Positions 5,203 through 5,216 of a stretch of 5,216 nt of DNA are shown here, piece by piece. The DNA comes from Candidatus Thorarchaeota archaeon (lineage in GTDB: Archaea > Asgardarchaeota > Thorarchaeia > Thorarchaeales > Thorarchaeaceae): positions 1-5,216 of the forward strand of contig JABCSP010000182.1 of assembly GCA_018238825.1 (NCBI GenBank), read 5' to 3'. Position 1 is the stretch's first letter. Each line of letters begins with the position of its first letter. Under the pieces are notes generated by a model that made no database searches, had not been told where the DNA came from, and worked only from the letters and a program-made list of their open reading frames with translations. A program made the translations under genes and the position numbers.

Positions 5203-5216
5203 TCAACAGAGTCCCT

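Noticed and set aside
1..5216. CRISPR array, insertion sequence or attachment sites
   Set aside because: I found no regularly spaced direct repeats, transposase or recombinase-like frame, or terminal inverted repeats with target duplications.

Overview
This is a moderately AT-rich archaeal chromosome segment in which every convincing gene lies on the + strand. The archaeal assignment rests on a clear archaeal/plant-type D-aminoacyl-tRNA deacylase (DTD2/GEK1 family, dtdA), a TrmB-like winged-helix domain, a TATAAA element upstream of the first complete gene, and GGTGGG-type ribosome binding sites. The charged coiled-coil proteins and the TrmB-wHTH/coiled-coil fusion remind me of Asgard archaea, possibly Thorarchaeota-like. 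That finer placement is inference only, because no rRNA or marker gene is present.

Layout: (1) 1-265 is a leader region holding an open frame cut by the left edge (3-143), a hairpin (81-108) and a probable promoter (TATAAA 166-171). (2) 266-1492 encodes a 408-residue, almost wholly helical coiled-coil protein of no family I recognise. Sixteen bases later comes dtdA (1509-2333, TTG start), so the two form a likely operon. (3) After a 111-base gap with an AT-rich dyad, 2445-3398 encodes a second coiled-coil protein (317 residues) with degenerate KK[IL]D repeats, a Lys/Thr/Pro linker and a separate helical C-terminal domain. A hairpin with a T-tract follows it. (4) 3399-3592 is a 194-base intergenic region with overlapping inverted repeats, including a perfect 12-base palindrome. 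(5) 3593-4393 encodes a 266-residue orphan with a four-cysteine cluster. (6) 4450-5202 encodes a TrmB-like winged helix joined to about 165 proline-free helical residues, in place of the usual effector domain.

How the genes fit together: only DtdA has a firm function, removing D-amino acids from mischarged tRNAs. The other four complete genes are orphans or have one recognisable domain. Three of the five complete genes are dominated by coiled coil, and one of those carries a DNA-binding domain. A shared structural or DNA-organising role is possible but unproven. The palindromes before the cysteine-cluster gene are natural candidate targets for a winged-helix protein such as the one encoded at 4450-5202, again as inference. 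I see no mobile element, CRISPR array, tRNA or rRNA.
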